NCBI GenBank assembly: GCA_043758125.1
Contig: JAYVOC010000137.1
Span: forward strand, 1-29,849
Direction of reading: 5' to 3'
DNA: 29,849 nucleotides
From: JANXSD01 sp043758125
GTDB taxonomy: Bacteria; Bacteroidota; Bacteroidia; AKYH767-A; OLB10
Part shown: positions 8,810 to 17,385 of the stretch, one piece after another
Layout: every line of letters begins with the position of its first letter
Numbering within the stretch: the first letter of the stretch is position 1
The notes under the pieces: generated by a model
Database searches by the model: none
Told to the model about the DNA's origin: nothing
What the model saw: only the letters and a program-made list of their open reading frames with translations
Translations under genes and position numbers: made by a program

Positions 8810-9463
8810 TCATTTTTTTTCTTTATTCCAATTCGCGGGATTATTAATGATATAATTTGCAATTCTTTGTTGCGATGGTTCATTTCTTATGATGCACTCG
8901 TAATAATTTCGTTGCCATAATCTTTTATTGAATCTAGGCCATCCTAATGTATTTACACCACGTATATATTCATTTGTCGACATTGTTTTAAACCATTGAA
9001 TTAATTGAAATAACGACGAGCATTTATGCTCGTCAAAAATCATTTCGACATCTGTCGAAATCCCCGTTTCGCCTTCTGCATTCCCCGTTCGGGCTGACCC
9101 ATGTGTCAGCCCCATTTGTAATGTATTGTTTGAATTATTATTTGGCGGTTGTTGCATAGGCTGAACACATGGGTTCATCCCTGCAATACCAACGCCTGTA
9201 TTTATAATAATGCCATGAAAATGATCGGGCATTATTTGAAAAACATCTAATTCAATATCTGGAAATTTTTCAGGCAATTTCTCCCACCATTTTTTGATCA
9301 TTATTCCTGCATCATTTAAAATCATTTCATCATCTTCAATTTTACCAAACATATGTTTCCTGTCTTGAACACACATGGTGATAAAATATGCTCCTGATTG
9401 GGAATAATCATACCCTTTTAACCTTAGGGATTTACGGTTATGAATTCGTGGATTGTAAACCAA
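8810..9463 (-). CDS. REP-associated tyrosine transposase (RAYT, Y1/TnpA_REP family)
   Basis: A 217-residue HUH single-strand nuclease of the IS200/IS605-related RAYT family, which acts on REP-type palindromes. The start is a TTG (9461-9463). It is the only usable start before an in-frame stop, and it begins the conserved N-terminus YNPRIHNRKSLRLKGYDYS...GAYFIT. The metal-binding HUH motif is HFH at residues 81-83 (IMPDHFHGIII), and the catalytic tyrosine is expected in WQRNYYE (Y187/Y188). Between HGIII and LFQLIQWFKTM lies an expanded, low-complexity insert (about residues 89-148). Its DNA is a chain of hairpins, listed separately. The catalytic residues are intact, so it may be active. No IS ends are seen, consistent with a domesticated RAYT rather than an insertion sequence. 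Confidence 0.93.
   Translation of the reverse strand: MVYNPRIHNRKSLRLKGYDYSQSGAYFITMCVQDRKHMFGKIEDDEMILNDAGIMIKKWWEKLPEKFPDIELDVFQIMPDHFHGIIINTGVGIAGMNPCVQPMQQPPNNNSNNTLQMGLTHGSARTGNAEGETGISTDVEMIFDEHKCSSLFQLIQWFKTMSTNEYIRGVNTLGWPRFNKRLWQRNYYECIIRNEPSQQRIANYIINNPANWNKEKK
9015..9061. repeat. Two consecutive 20-bp near-perfect hairpins inside the RAYT gene
   Basis: 9015-9034 has arms GACGAGCAT and ATGCTCGTC around TT. 9042-9061 has arms ATTTCGACA and TGTCGAAAT around TC. Both are perfect 9-bp arms with a two-base centre, seven bases apart, in the coding frame. They encode the TDVEMIFDEHKC part of the RAYT insert. Confidence 0.85.
9091..9112. repeat. REP-like palindrome inside the RAYT gene
   Basis: A perfect 8-bp stem, GGGCTGAC (9091-9098) with GTCAGCCC (9105-9112), around the six-base loop CCATGT. 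It is GC-rich against an AT-rich background and lies in frame, encoding GLTHGSAR. The adjoining short direct repeats TCCCCGTT at 9061 and 9082 belong to the same insert. Confidence 0.85.
9143..9196. repeat. Long imperfect hairpin inside the RAYT gene, inverted relative of 9091-9112
   Basis: The core GGCTGAAC (9159-9166) pairs with GTTCATCC (9173-9180), with one mismatch, around the loop ACATGG. This loop is the reverse complement of the loop of the hairpin at 9091-9112. Outside the core, TTGCA (9152-9156) pairs with TGCAA (9182-9186), and GGCG/GTTG on the left recur as CAAC/GCC on the right. The relatedness indicates an inverted pair of REP-like elements. Confidence 0.7.
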
Positions 9464-9530
9464 TTTCCTTCTCTAATTTAAATTCGTATTAGCTGAAAAA
9501 TATTTTAACTGTAAAATTATATTGACTAAT

Positions 9531-12500
9531 TTAATTTTTTACCAACTTTCGCACAATAACATTCCCTTCACTTTTTATCTGCATAAAATAGATTCCCTTC
9601 GCCCAACTGTATGCTTTTATAATTGTATTTTGAGAATTCAATTTTCGTTCATCAACTAATTTTCCATAAGCATCGTAAATGTTAAATGTTACAGTTTTGC
9701 CAATTAACTGTTGTGGACAATAAACTACAAATTCATTGCTAGAAGGATTAGGTGAAATTTGTATTTCACTCGCATAATTTTCATTGATGCCTGTTAAACT
9801 TAAATAATAACATGATGATGTATCTGTGCAGGTTGCTAAAGTTACTATAACAGCATAGTTGCCACTGATTGTTGGCGAATAATTTTGCGATGTCGCTCCT
9901 GCAATTATATTTCCTGTTGTGCAATTAATCCATTGGTAAGAGGCGTTCGTTGCGGAGGCAAATAAGGTATCTTGTAATTGCGTAACAGTAGTATTAATTT
10001 GATCAACGATTAATGTTAGAGTTACTATTGAGTCACATCCTAATGAAGTAGCAGAGTTAAGAAAATAAACACCAGGCAACATTATATTTTGACCATTGAA
10101 TTGATAAAAATCTCCATCACAAATATTTTCTGTAATACTAATTGAATATTTAGGATTTACTTGTAAGTTTAAATTAACTATCGAATCACATCCTGAATTT
10201 GAAATAAATTTTTGAGAATAATTTCCAGATGCAGTTAAAATTAAACCATTGAAATTATATGTTTGACCATCACAAATTGAAACCGAACTACTTTGAATAT
10301 TTTGTCCACAATTAATAACAGAATTGGTAATGGTATTCGTAATCACAGGAGCATTATAATCAAAATAAATATTTGCAGTATTTGAAATTGATATTCCTGC
10401 TGTTAAACTATCATTCGCTTTAATTTTATACTGCACATATCCATGACTTCCTGGTTCGTTAGAAACTGAATCTGGTAAATTAATATTTGGAAAATTGAAT
10501 TTGGCAACACCACCTTCTAAAATTTGCACATATGGCTGATGACTATAAGCCAACAATTGAAAACTAGACCAATCTAAATTTGTATCCAAAGTATCTGTAA
10601 TGTAAATATGTTCTGCAGATGCATTTCCTGTATTTTGAAAATTTACAGTATACGTTAACCAACGATCACCATTAATATCAACTGTATTCGCTGGACTAAC
10701 AATTTTTTCATTCGGATCAAAACTGCTTCGTACTGTGAAACATTGTGAAATAAAATTATTTGCAGGATTATTATCTAATGCAGGAGAAATAGCAACTGAA
10801 ATGCAAACGGGTGAACCTAAAATTGCTAAGGTATCTACAGCCAAAATAAAATTAAATGCAGTTGAATAATTAATTATTCCAAAATCAGCAACAGTATAAG
10901 TCAGTGTATCTCCATTAATATTTGTTGGTGTTAAAGCCCCACTCATCGGACCAACATAACTTACCGCTCCATTATAAACAATATTGACAGTTCCAGAAAT
11001 CCCATTTGCGCAATGTGCTCCTAATTGGTTTGAGTAATCACCAGCGCTAACATATACATCTGCAGTGTGAGCAACCCGAAATGCTTCCACATAAATACTC
11101 CATGCAGCTAAATCAAATCCATTTTTGCATTTCATAGAAAAATCTCTATAATACTTTAACGTATCGTTAGGAACTAAAGTATCAGTATGTGTAAATGATA
11201 TCGGGCATCCAATATCTAAAGGAATTCCAGTTGTATCTAATTGTATTTCATAAATTCCTAAACTATCTGTATCAAATGAATAATATCCTTCTTCACCAGT
11301 GAACGCTTGTTGAATTAAATTTCCGTTTTTGAATAATTGAACTTTGTAATTCCTTTCATTAAAATCACTAGTGTTATATACACAATTTGAATCCTGATCT
11401 AAATAAGTTTTCCCTGAAATATTCCAATTTATATTACAATCATTTGGATCGAAAAAGCCACATAAAGGTAAAGAACTTAATAATGGATAACTGGTGTAAA
11501 CATTTGGATAATTTGGTAAACAATGAATATTTGTCCCTGAGAAGGATAGACCATAAAGATTATTTAAATGTGGTAGACAAGTAAGATCTGGATTGTTATC
11601 ACAAGATAGTGTTTGAAGTGAGTCTGGTAGATCAGGAATAGAAGTTAATTGATTAAAACTGCAATCTAATTGTTTTAAGCTGTTAGGTAAACTTGGCATA
11701 TTTAATAGTAAATTATTTGTGCAAAATAAATATTCAAGCCCAATTGGTAACGATGGTAAAGAGTTTAATTTATTATTCGCACAAGAAAATTCTATCATAT
11801 TTGGAAGTGTTGGTAAAGCAGAAAGCACATTATAATCACAATGAAATTCTGTAATACTAGCAGGTAATGTGGGTAAAGTTGTTAAATTATTTCTAGAACA
11901 ATTTAAAAAAAATAGCGAATTTGTAGGAGCTGGCAAACTCGTAATATGATTATTTTCACAATTTAAATTGGTTAAATTAATTGGTAATGTTGGCAAGTAC
12001 GTTAGATTATTGGCTGCACACCATAATATATCTAAATTGTTTGGTAATGCAGGTAAATAGTTCAGATTATTGTTATTGCAAGTTAGTTTTATTAAATTGT
12101 TTGGTAAATGAGGTAGATAAGAGAGTTGATTATATTCACAATTTAGTATTTCTAAATTAATTGGTAATGCTGTAATATTAGTAAGGTTATTATTTGAACA
12201 ATATAATTCAATTAAAGAGGTCGGCAATATTGGAAAATAAGACAAGCTAATATTCGAAAAACTTAGAGTTGTCAAATTATTGAAAGCTAAAATTCCTGTA
12301 ATATCATTTATGTTATTATAGTATAATTCTAAAAAAGTACATCCTCGTACCTTTGAACAAGTTGAATCAATGTAATTCCCCGTAAAGCAGCTTCCAAATC
12401 CTTGTGTAATTAAATCATTTCTAAAATTACTATCAGGAACCAATACTAATTGCGCCTTGCTCTCATTCGATATCCCGTTCAACAAAAGGATCATCATAAT

Positions 12501-12545
12501 AATCAAATAACGAAAACGTTTTCTTATGTAAAGTTTATTTATCAT
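9531..12545 (-). CDS. Secreted leucine-rich-repeat protein with type IX secretion C-terminal signal
   Basis: A 1004-residue exported protein. It has a signal peptide (about residues 1-31), then about eleven leucine-rich repeats of 20 residues (107-326) with pattern LPxxLxxLxCxxNxLxxLPx. An SdrD-type Cna-B-like domain follows (about 376-445: SGKTYLDQDSNCVYN), then a DUF11/DUF7619-like adhesin domain (about 610-750: SFDPNEKIVSPANTVDINGD through NTANIYFDYNAPVITN). Two related modules begin ICDGQTYNFNG and ICDGDFYQFNG and end GCDSIVxLxL. Last comes a Por/T9SS type A sorting domain (about 920-1004: ISPNPSSNEF, then KGIYFMQIKSEGNVIVRKLVKN). It is expected to be secreted across the outer membrane by T9SS and cell-attached. 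Its role is likely adhesion or protein binding; the ligand is unknown. It is monocistronic as far as can be seen. Confidence 0.93.
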   Translation of the reverse strand: MINKLYIRKRFRYLIIMMILLLNGISNESKAQLVLVPDSNFRNDLITQGFGSCFTGNYIDSTCSKVRGCTFLELYYNNINDITGILAFNNLTTLSFSNISLSYFPILPTSLIELYCSNNNLTNITALPINLEILNCEYNQLSYLPHLPNNLIKLTCNNNNLNYLPALPNNLDILWCAANNLTYLPTLPINLTNLNCENNHITSLPAPTNSLFFLNCSRNNLTTLPTLPASITEFHCDYNVLSALPTLPNMIEFSCANNKLNSLPSLPIGLEYLFCTNNLLLNMPSLPNSLKQLDCSFNQLTSIPDLPDSLQTLSCDNNPDLTCLPHLNNLYGLSFSGTNIHCLPNYPNVYTSYPLLSSLPLCGFFDPNDCNINWNISGKTYLDQDSNCVYNTSDFNERNYKVQLFKNGNLIQQAFTGEEGYYSFDTDSLGIYEIQLDTTGIPLDIGCPISFTHTDTLVPNDTLKYYRDFSMKCKNGFDLAAWSIYVEAFRVAHTADVYVSAGDYSNQLGAHCANGISGTVNIVYNGAVSYVGPMSGALTPTNINGDTLTYTVADFGIINYSTAFNFILAVDTLAILGSPVCISVAISPALDNNPANNFISQCFTVRSSFDPNEKIVSPANTVDINGDRWLTYTVNFQNTGNASAEHIYITDTLDTNLDWSSFQLLAYSHQPYVQILEGGVAKFNFPNINLPDSVSNEPGSHGYVQYKIKANDSLTAGISISNTANIYFDYNAPVITNTITNSVINCGQNIQSSSVSICDGQTYNFNGLILTASGNYSQKFISNSGCDSIVNLNLQVNPKYSISITENICDGDFYQFNGQNIMLPGVYFLNSATSLGCDSIVTLTLIVDQINTTVTQLQDTLFASATNASYQWINCTTGNIIAGATSQNYSPTISGNYAVIVTLATCTDTSSCYYLSLTGINENYASEIQISPNPSSNEFVVYCPQQLIGKTVTFNIYDAYGKLVDERKLNSQNTIIKAYSWAKGIYFMQIKSEGNVIVRKLVKN
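11568..12227 (-). repeat. 60-bp periodic repeat region encoding 20-residue LRRs
   Basis: Residues 107-326 of the LRR protein repeat every 20 residues (one unit is 19). Cysteines fall at 116, 136, 156, 176, 196, 216, 236, 255, 275, 295 and 315. At DNA level the minus strand has a 60-bp rhythm with diverged units, so the array is old rather than freshly expanded. Confidence 0.9.
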
Positions 12546-12583
12546 AATTTTAAAATTTATGTTTTAAGGTGAATAAGCATCTT

Positions 12584-12591
12584 CAAATATA
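12584..12591 (-). promoter_or_regulatory. Putative -7 promoter element for the LRR protein gene
   Basis: The minus strand reads TATATTTG, an exact match to TAnnTTTG, 38 bases before the start codon. It forms part of a small hairpin (ATCTTCA 12579-12585 with TGAAGAT 12592-12598). No TTG element is seen at -33. The rest of the 295-base gap to aconitase holds another AT hairpin (AAACAAT 12630-12636 with ATTGTTT 12644-12650) and the aconitase promoter candidate. Confidence 0.4.
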
Positions 12592-12763
12592 TGAAGATAG
12601 ATTAGAATGTTTAAGGATTACCCAACGACAAACAATTTAGTTTATTGTTTAATTGATTTCTAAAAATTAAATCCTATTTGATGCCTTGGAAAGGGGTAAC
12701 TTCAATTCTTCAATCATCTCAAAATTATAAGGCTATAATCCATAAAAAACAATCCGTTTTTCT

Positions 12764-12771
12764 TACCTTCG
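12764..12771 (+). promoter_or_regulatory. Putative -7 promoter element for aconitase
   Basis: TACCTTCG resembles TAnnTTTG with one change and would give a leader of about 65-70 bases before the aconitase ATG. No -33 TTG is visible. It is supported only by motif similarity and position. Confidence 0.3.
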
Positions 12772-12840
12772 CCGAATGATTCCTGCAAGGGGATGTTCTT
12801 ATAAATTTTGAATTCTTTACTCTTAAATCCGCATTAAAAA

Positions 12841-15108
12841 ATGGTGTTCGACCTAAACATGATCAAGACGGTATACGCAAATATGCCAGCAAAAATCGAA
12901 AATGCACGCAAGCTGCTAAATCGTCCGATGACGTTAACAGAGAAAATCCTGTATTCTCACCTTAGTGAGGCGATACCAGGAACTTCTTTTGAGCGAGGGA
13001 AAAGCTACGTGGATTTCAATCCTGATCGTGTGGCAATGCAGGATGCAACGGCTCAAATGGCGCTCCTTCAATTTATGCAGGCTGGTCGTCCGAAGGTTGC
13101 TGTTCCAAGTACCGTGCATTGCGATCATCTCATCCAAGCTGAAACAGGCGCAACCGCAGATCTTGCGAAAGCACTCGATAAAAATAAAGAAGTATTCGAT
13201 TTTCTCTCTTCCGTTTCGAACAAGTACGGTATCGGTTTTTGGAAGCCAGGAGCTGGAATTATCCACCAAGTGATTCTCGAAAATTACGCTTTCCCTGGTG
13301 GATTGATGATCGGAACGGATAGTCATACGGTGAATGCTGGCGGTCTCGGAATGGTGGCTATCGGTGTTGGTGGTGCTGATGCTTGCGATGTGATGGCTGG
13401 TTTGGTTTGGGAGTTAAAATTCCCTCGTGTTATCGGCGTAAAGCTCACAGGTAAACTAAATGGCTGGACATCTGCAAAAGATATTATCCTTAAAGTTGCT
13501 GGTATTCTCACTGTAAAAGGTGGTACCGATGCAATTGTTGAATATTTTGGTGAAGGCGCAGATAGTCTTTCGTGTACAGGTAAAGGCACTATCTGTAACA
13601 TGGGTGCTGAAATTGGTGCTACTACTTCTATCTTCGGTTATGATGATAAAATGGGTGAGTACTTACGTGGAACTAGTCGTGCCGCTGTTGCTGATTTAGC
13701 AGATGGCGTTCGCTCGTCACTTCGTGCGGATGATGATGTGTATGCAAACCCTTCGAAATATTTTGATCAAGTTGTTGAAATAAATTTAGATGAATTGGAG
13801 CCACATATCAACGGACCATTTACTCCAGATTTAGCTTGGCCGATAAGTAAATTTGCTGCTGCGGTTAAAGAAAACGGATGGCCTGCTCAGTTAGAAGTTG
13901 GTTTGATTGGCTCATGTACGAATTCATCTTACGAAGATATTTCGCGTGCTGCTTCTCTCGCAAAACAAGCTGTTGATAAAGGGTTGAAAGCAAAGAGTGA
14001 ATTTACAATTACTCCGGGCTCTGAATTAGTGCGCTTCACTGTTGAACGTGATGGCTTCTTAAAAATATTTGAAGACATGGGAGGAATGGTGCTTGCTAAT
14101 GCTTGCGGTCCATGCATCGGACAATGGGCTCGTCATACTTCTGATCCTACTCGTAAAAATTCTATCATCACTTCTTTCAACCGTAACTTCGCAAAACGTA
14201 ATGATGGAAATCCAAATACACATGCATTCGTTGCATCTCCTGAAATCGTTACTGCACTCGCTATTGCTGGTGATTTAACTTTTAATCCTTTAACAGATAC
14301 ACTAACAAATGCAAAAGGGGAGAAGGTGAAATTTGATGAGCCTAGTGGATTAGAAATGCCACCGAAAGGTTTCGCAGTTGAAGATGCAGGCTATCAAGCT
14401 CCAGCTGCTGATGGAAGTAATGTTACCATTGCAGTAAGTCCAACGTCTGATCGTTTGCAATTATTAGATCCTTTTGCTGCTTGGGAAGGAATCGATTTGA
14501 AAGGATTGCGATTGCTGATAAAGGTAAAAGGTAAATGTACTACCGATCATATTTCGATGGCTGGACCATGGTTAAAATACCGCGGACATTTAGATAACAT
14601 CAGCAACAATATGTTGATTGGTGCGCTAAATATTTTTAATGAGAAAACTGATAGCGTAAAAAATCAATTGGATGGAACTTACAATGCTGTTCCTGTTGTT
14701 CAACGTGCATACAAAGCTGCTCATGTAGGATCAATCGTTGTTGGTGATGAAAATTACGGCGAAGGATCTAGTCGCGAGCATGCAGCAATGGAACCACGTT
14801 TCTTAGGTGTTCGTGCAATACTTGTAAAATCATTTGCTCGTATTCATGAAACGAATTTGAAGAAACAAGGAATGCTTGCATTAACATTTGCAAATAAAGA
14901 AGATTACAATAAAATTCAGGAAGATGATACTTTTGAAATTTTGGGCTTAACAAGTTTTACACCCGGAGTTCAATTAACAATTGCATTGAATCATAGTGAT
15001 GGTAGTCGTGAAGAATTTAAAGTGAATCATACCTATAATGAAAATCAAATAGAGTGGTTTAAAGCGGGTGGCGCATTGAATATTATTCGTTCACAAGTTG
15101 GTGCATAA
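12841..15108 (+). CDS. acnA: Aconitate hydratase, mitochondrial type
   Basis: Aconitase of 755 residues, interconverting citrate and isocitrate in the TCA cycle with a [4Fe-4S] cluster. The three cluster ligands are Cys359 (GSCTNSSYED), Cys422 and Cys425 (ANACGPCIGQW). They are numbered almost exactly as in mitochondrial aconitase. Substrate-binding stretches IGTDSHTVNAGGLG (157-170) and NYGEGSSREHAAMEPR in the swivel domain are intact. Length and spacing match the mitochondrial-like aconitase known from Bacteroides fragilis, not the larger IRP1/AcnA or AcnB types. The ATG at 12841 is the natural start. A clear terminator follows, and the gene appears monocistronic. Codon choice in the first 700 bases looks more GC-rich than in the surrounding genes, as expected for high expression. 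Confidence 0.97.
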   Translation: MVFDLNMIKTVYANMPAKIENARKLLNRPMTLTEKILYSHLSEAIPGTSFERGKSYVDFNPDRVAMQDATAQMALLQFMQAGRPKVAVPSTVHCDHLIQAETGATADLAKALDKNKEVFDFLSSVSNKYGIGFWKPGAGIIHQVILENYAFPGGLMIGTDSHTVNAGGLGMVAIGVGGADACDVMAGLVWELKFPRVIGVKLTGKLNGWTSAKDIILKVAGILTVKGGTDAIVEYFGEGADSLSCTGKGTICNMGAEIGATTSIFGYDDKMGEYLRGTSRAAVADLADGVRSSLRADDDVYANPSKYFDQVVEINLDELEPHINGPFTPDLAWPISKFAAAVKENGWPAQLEVGLIGSCTNSSYEDISRAASLAKQAVDKGLKAKSEFTITPGSELVRFTVERDGFLKIFEDMGGMVLANACGPCIGQWARHTSDPTRKNSIITSFNRNFAKRNDGNPNTHAFVASPEIVTALAIAGDLTFNPLTDTLTNAKGEKVKFDEPSGLEMPPKGFAVEDAGYQAPAADGSNVTIAVSPTSDRLQLLDPFAAWEGIDLKGLRLLIKVKGKCTTDHISMAGPWLKYRGHLDNISNNMLIGALNIFNEKTDSVKNQLDGTYNAVPVVQRAYKAAHVGSIVVGDENYGEGSSREHAAMEPRFLGVRAILVKSFARIHETNLKKQGMLALTFANKEDYNKIQEDDTFEILGLTSFTPGVQLTIALNHSDGSREEFKVNHTYNENQIEWFKAGGALNIIRSQVGA

Positions 15109-15125
15109 TCATTAAATAAAATACT

Positions 15126-15160
15126 GGAAGCTGATCGTAAAGATCGGCTTTCGTTTTCTT
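15126..15160 (+). terminator. Rho-independent terminator after aconitase
   Basis: GGAAGCTGATC (15126-15136) pairs with GATCGGCTTTC (15142-15152), using G-T wobbles, around the loop GTAAA. It is followed by GTTTTCTT. It starts 18 bases after the aconitase stop codon. Confidence 0.8.
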
Positions 15161-15241
15161 ATAATATATTTGATGATTAAAGAAATGTTTAGTTATTCAA
15201 TAAAACCAGTTCTCATTTTACCTTTACCAAAATTTTAAATC

Positions 15242-15958
15242 ATGAAAAAACTCCTTTACATTTTTGCGTTAGCTGTTGTAATTTCGTCTTGCAAAAAGAG
15301 CGAAGATGCAGCACCTAGTCCGTTGTATGTTGATATGAAAGTATCTGGTAACACGGGAGTAGCTAGTTTGCCTGGAACGGCGCATTTCACTGCCTATATT
15401 CCTGATAGCGCAGAAACTGTTTCATGGGATTTTGGTGATAGTACAACTGCAACCGGATTTTCTGTGAACCATTTATACCATCGTTATGGAAATTTTAATG
15501 TCACTATTTCTGCAACTAAAGGCAATAGAACAGGCACTAGAACACGAAAAATTCCAGTAACCATTTATCGAAAATTTCAGCTCAATGCAATACGGATTTT
15601 GGAAACAGAACCTTATGCACCAGGAAATATAACTTGGGATCCAGGAAATGATAAGCCTGATCTTACTACAGATATTACATTTCCAAATGGAATTATTTTA
15701 CGACCAAATGTTGTTTTGTACGATACCGATACCGGATATATTAGCATTATTCCGCCATTGTCAACAACGAGTTTAGATGGCGCTGTAAAAATTGAAATTT
15801 TCGATTATGATAGTACTAGTTTTCCCAATAAAATGATCATGGGATTCGTCAATTTCAATATCACTGATTATGTTTCTGCTACTTATCCTTATCCAACTAC
15901 AGCCGATATTGTTAAAGACAAAACTCGTCTGCGTTTAACAATTAGTTGGGTGCCTTAA
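15242..15958 (+). CDS. PKD-domain lipoprotein
   Basis: A 238-residue predicted lipoprotein. The signal peptide MKKLLYIFALAVVISSC ends in a lipobox with the acylated Cys at residue 17, followed by KKSED, and Bacteroidota lipoproteins with charged residues there often reach the cell surface. A PKD beta-sandwich spans about residues 30-110, with WDFGDS at 62-67 and the HRYGNFNVTIS strand. The remaining 120 residues look like a second beta-rich domain. Its paired acidic loops (TWDPGNDKPDLTTD and EIFDYDSTSF) recall a C2-like calcium fold; that is an inference. A TACCTTTA promoter-like motif lies at 15219-15226. Function is unknown; binding or adhesion at the envelope is plausible. The gap to the following transporter gene is 76 bases. 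Confidence 0.85.
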   Translation: MKKLLYIFALAVVISSCKKSEDAAPSPLYVDMKVSGNTGVASLPGTAHFTAYIPDSAETVSWDFGDSTTATGFSVNHLYHRYGNFNVTISATKGNRTGTRTRKIPVTIYRKFQLNAIRILETEPYAPGNITWDPGNDKPDLTTDITFPNGIILRPNVVLYDTDTGYISIIPPLSTTSLDGAVKIEIFDYDSTSFPNKMIMGFVNFNITDYVSATYPYPTTADIVKDKTRLRLTISWVP

Positions 15959-16034
15959 AATTCCTTTGTTATGATCCACTAATTGAGAAATTAATTTTGC
16001 GATTAAATTTTATTTATTTTTAGGCATTCGCGAT

Positions 16035-17360
16035 ATGGAAAAAATAGAAAAAGGTAATAAGAAACTAGTGAATTCCTGGGCGATATATGACTGGGCAAAT
16101 TCAGCATATTCATTAGTGATTACGTCTGCATTATTCCCGATTTATTTTAATGCAATTACTAAAAAAGGTGATTCTTCCGATGTGGAATTTCTCGGACGAA
16201 CATTCAATAGTGATTCATTGCAAACATATTCCATCTCATTAGCTTTCCTAATTATTGCAGCGTTATCGCCAATGTTATCATCAATGGCAGATTATGGTGG
16301 CCATAAAAAGAAATTCATGTTTTTCTTTAGCACACTCGGCGCAATTTCATGTTCATCGTTGTACTTCTTTACAAGTTTGGATACTTTATGGATTGGTGTT
16401 TTTGGTTCTGGATTAGCAGCAATAGGTTACGCAGGAAGTATTGTATTCTATAATGCATTCTTACCCGAAATTGCCGAACCTAAAGACCAAGATCGCGTTA
16501 GCGCAAAAGGATTTGCATTAGGATATATTGGAAGTTCATTGTTACTCATCTTTTGTTTAACGATGATTCTATTCCCACAATGGTATGGAAATATCGAAAG
16601 CGGATATGCAACACGTTTATCGTTTTTACTAGTTGGTGTATGGTGGTTTGGATTCGCACAAATTACTTTTAATAATTTACCAGATAATATTTACAACAGA
16701 AAACCTGAAGGAAATATTTTTTCTAAAGGATATGTCGAGTTGCGAAAAGTATGGATTGAATTGAAGGATACACCACGGCTAAAAAGATTCCTTGCATGTT
16801 TTTTCTTCTATAATATGGGAACGCAAACTGTAATGTATGTAGCAACACTTTTTGGAACAAGTGAATTAAAGTTGAAATCAGATATTCTGATTATGATAAT
16901 TCTGATTATCCAGTTTGTTGCAATTGGTGGTGCTTATCTCTTTAGCAGCTTATCAAAACGTTTCGGAAATATTCGTGCATTAGGAATTGCTATTGTTATC
17001 TGGATATTTATTTGTATCGCAGCATTTTTCTGTAATAAAAAATATGGTGTCGATGAACAAACAATGTTTATTGGATTAGCAGCAGTTGTTGGATTAGTGA
17101 TGGGTGGAATACAAGCCTTATCAAGGTCAACATATTCTAAATTATTACCAGAAACAATTGATCACGCATCTTACTTTAGTTTTTATGATGTTTGTGATAA
17201 GGTTGGAACTGTACTGGGAACATTTATCTTTGGTTATATCAATGAGTTTACTGGAAGCATGCGCGATTCAATTGTGATGCTTGCATTATTCTTCTTAATT
17301 GGTATAATTTTGTTGATGCGAATTCAAAAGTTGAATACATCAAATCCAATAGTTGCTTAG
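16035..17360 (+). CDS. MFS transporter, UMF1/Atg22-like family
   Basis: A 441-residue inner-membrane major-facilitator protein with about twelve hydrophobic segments. The N-terminus NSWAIYDWANSAYSLVITSALFPIYF is the hallmark of the UMF1 (Atg22-like, PF11700) family. MADYGGHKKKFM marks the loop between helices 2 and 3, and GGIQALSRSTYSKLLPE is the conserved stretch in the second half. In fungi Atg22 exports amino acids from the vacuole; bacterial members are mostly uncharacterised, so the substrate is not known. The LutA-like gene starts 25 bases downstream on the same strand, suggesting cotranscription. Start ATG at 16035. Confidence 0.92.
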   Translation: MEKIEKGNKKLVNSWAIYDWANSAYSLVITSALFPIYFNAITKKGDSSDVEFLGRTFNSDSLQTYSISLAFLIIAALSPMLSSMADYGGHKKKFMFFFSTLGAISCSSLYFFTSLDTLWIGVFGSGLAAIGYAGSIVFYNAFLPEIAEPKDQDRVSAKGFALGYIGSSLLLIFCLTMILFPQWYGNIESGYATRLSFLLVGVWWFGFAQITFNNLPDNIYNRKPEGNIFSKGYVELRKVWIELKDTPRLKRFLACFFFYNMGTQTVMYVATLFGTSELKLKSDILIMIILIIQFVAIGGAYLFSSLSKRFGNIRALGIAIVIWIFICIAAFFCNKKYGVDEQTMFIGLAAVVGLVMGGIQALSRSTYSKLLPETIDHASYFSFYDVCDKVGTVLGTFIFGYINEFTGSMRDSIVMLALFFLIGIILLMRIQKLNTSNPIVA

Positions 17361-17385
17361 CTAATACTTTTAAAAACGAAACATC

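Noticed and set aside
8810..9463. Complete IS200/IS605 insertion sequence
   Set aside because: The protein is of the RAYT branch, has no accessory tnpB, and no subterminal hairpin ends or target junctions are visible around it.
12934..13601. Several long frames antisense or out of frame within aconitase
   Set aside because: They lie wholly inside a strongly conserved gene and show no protein-like features.
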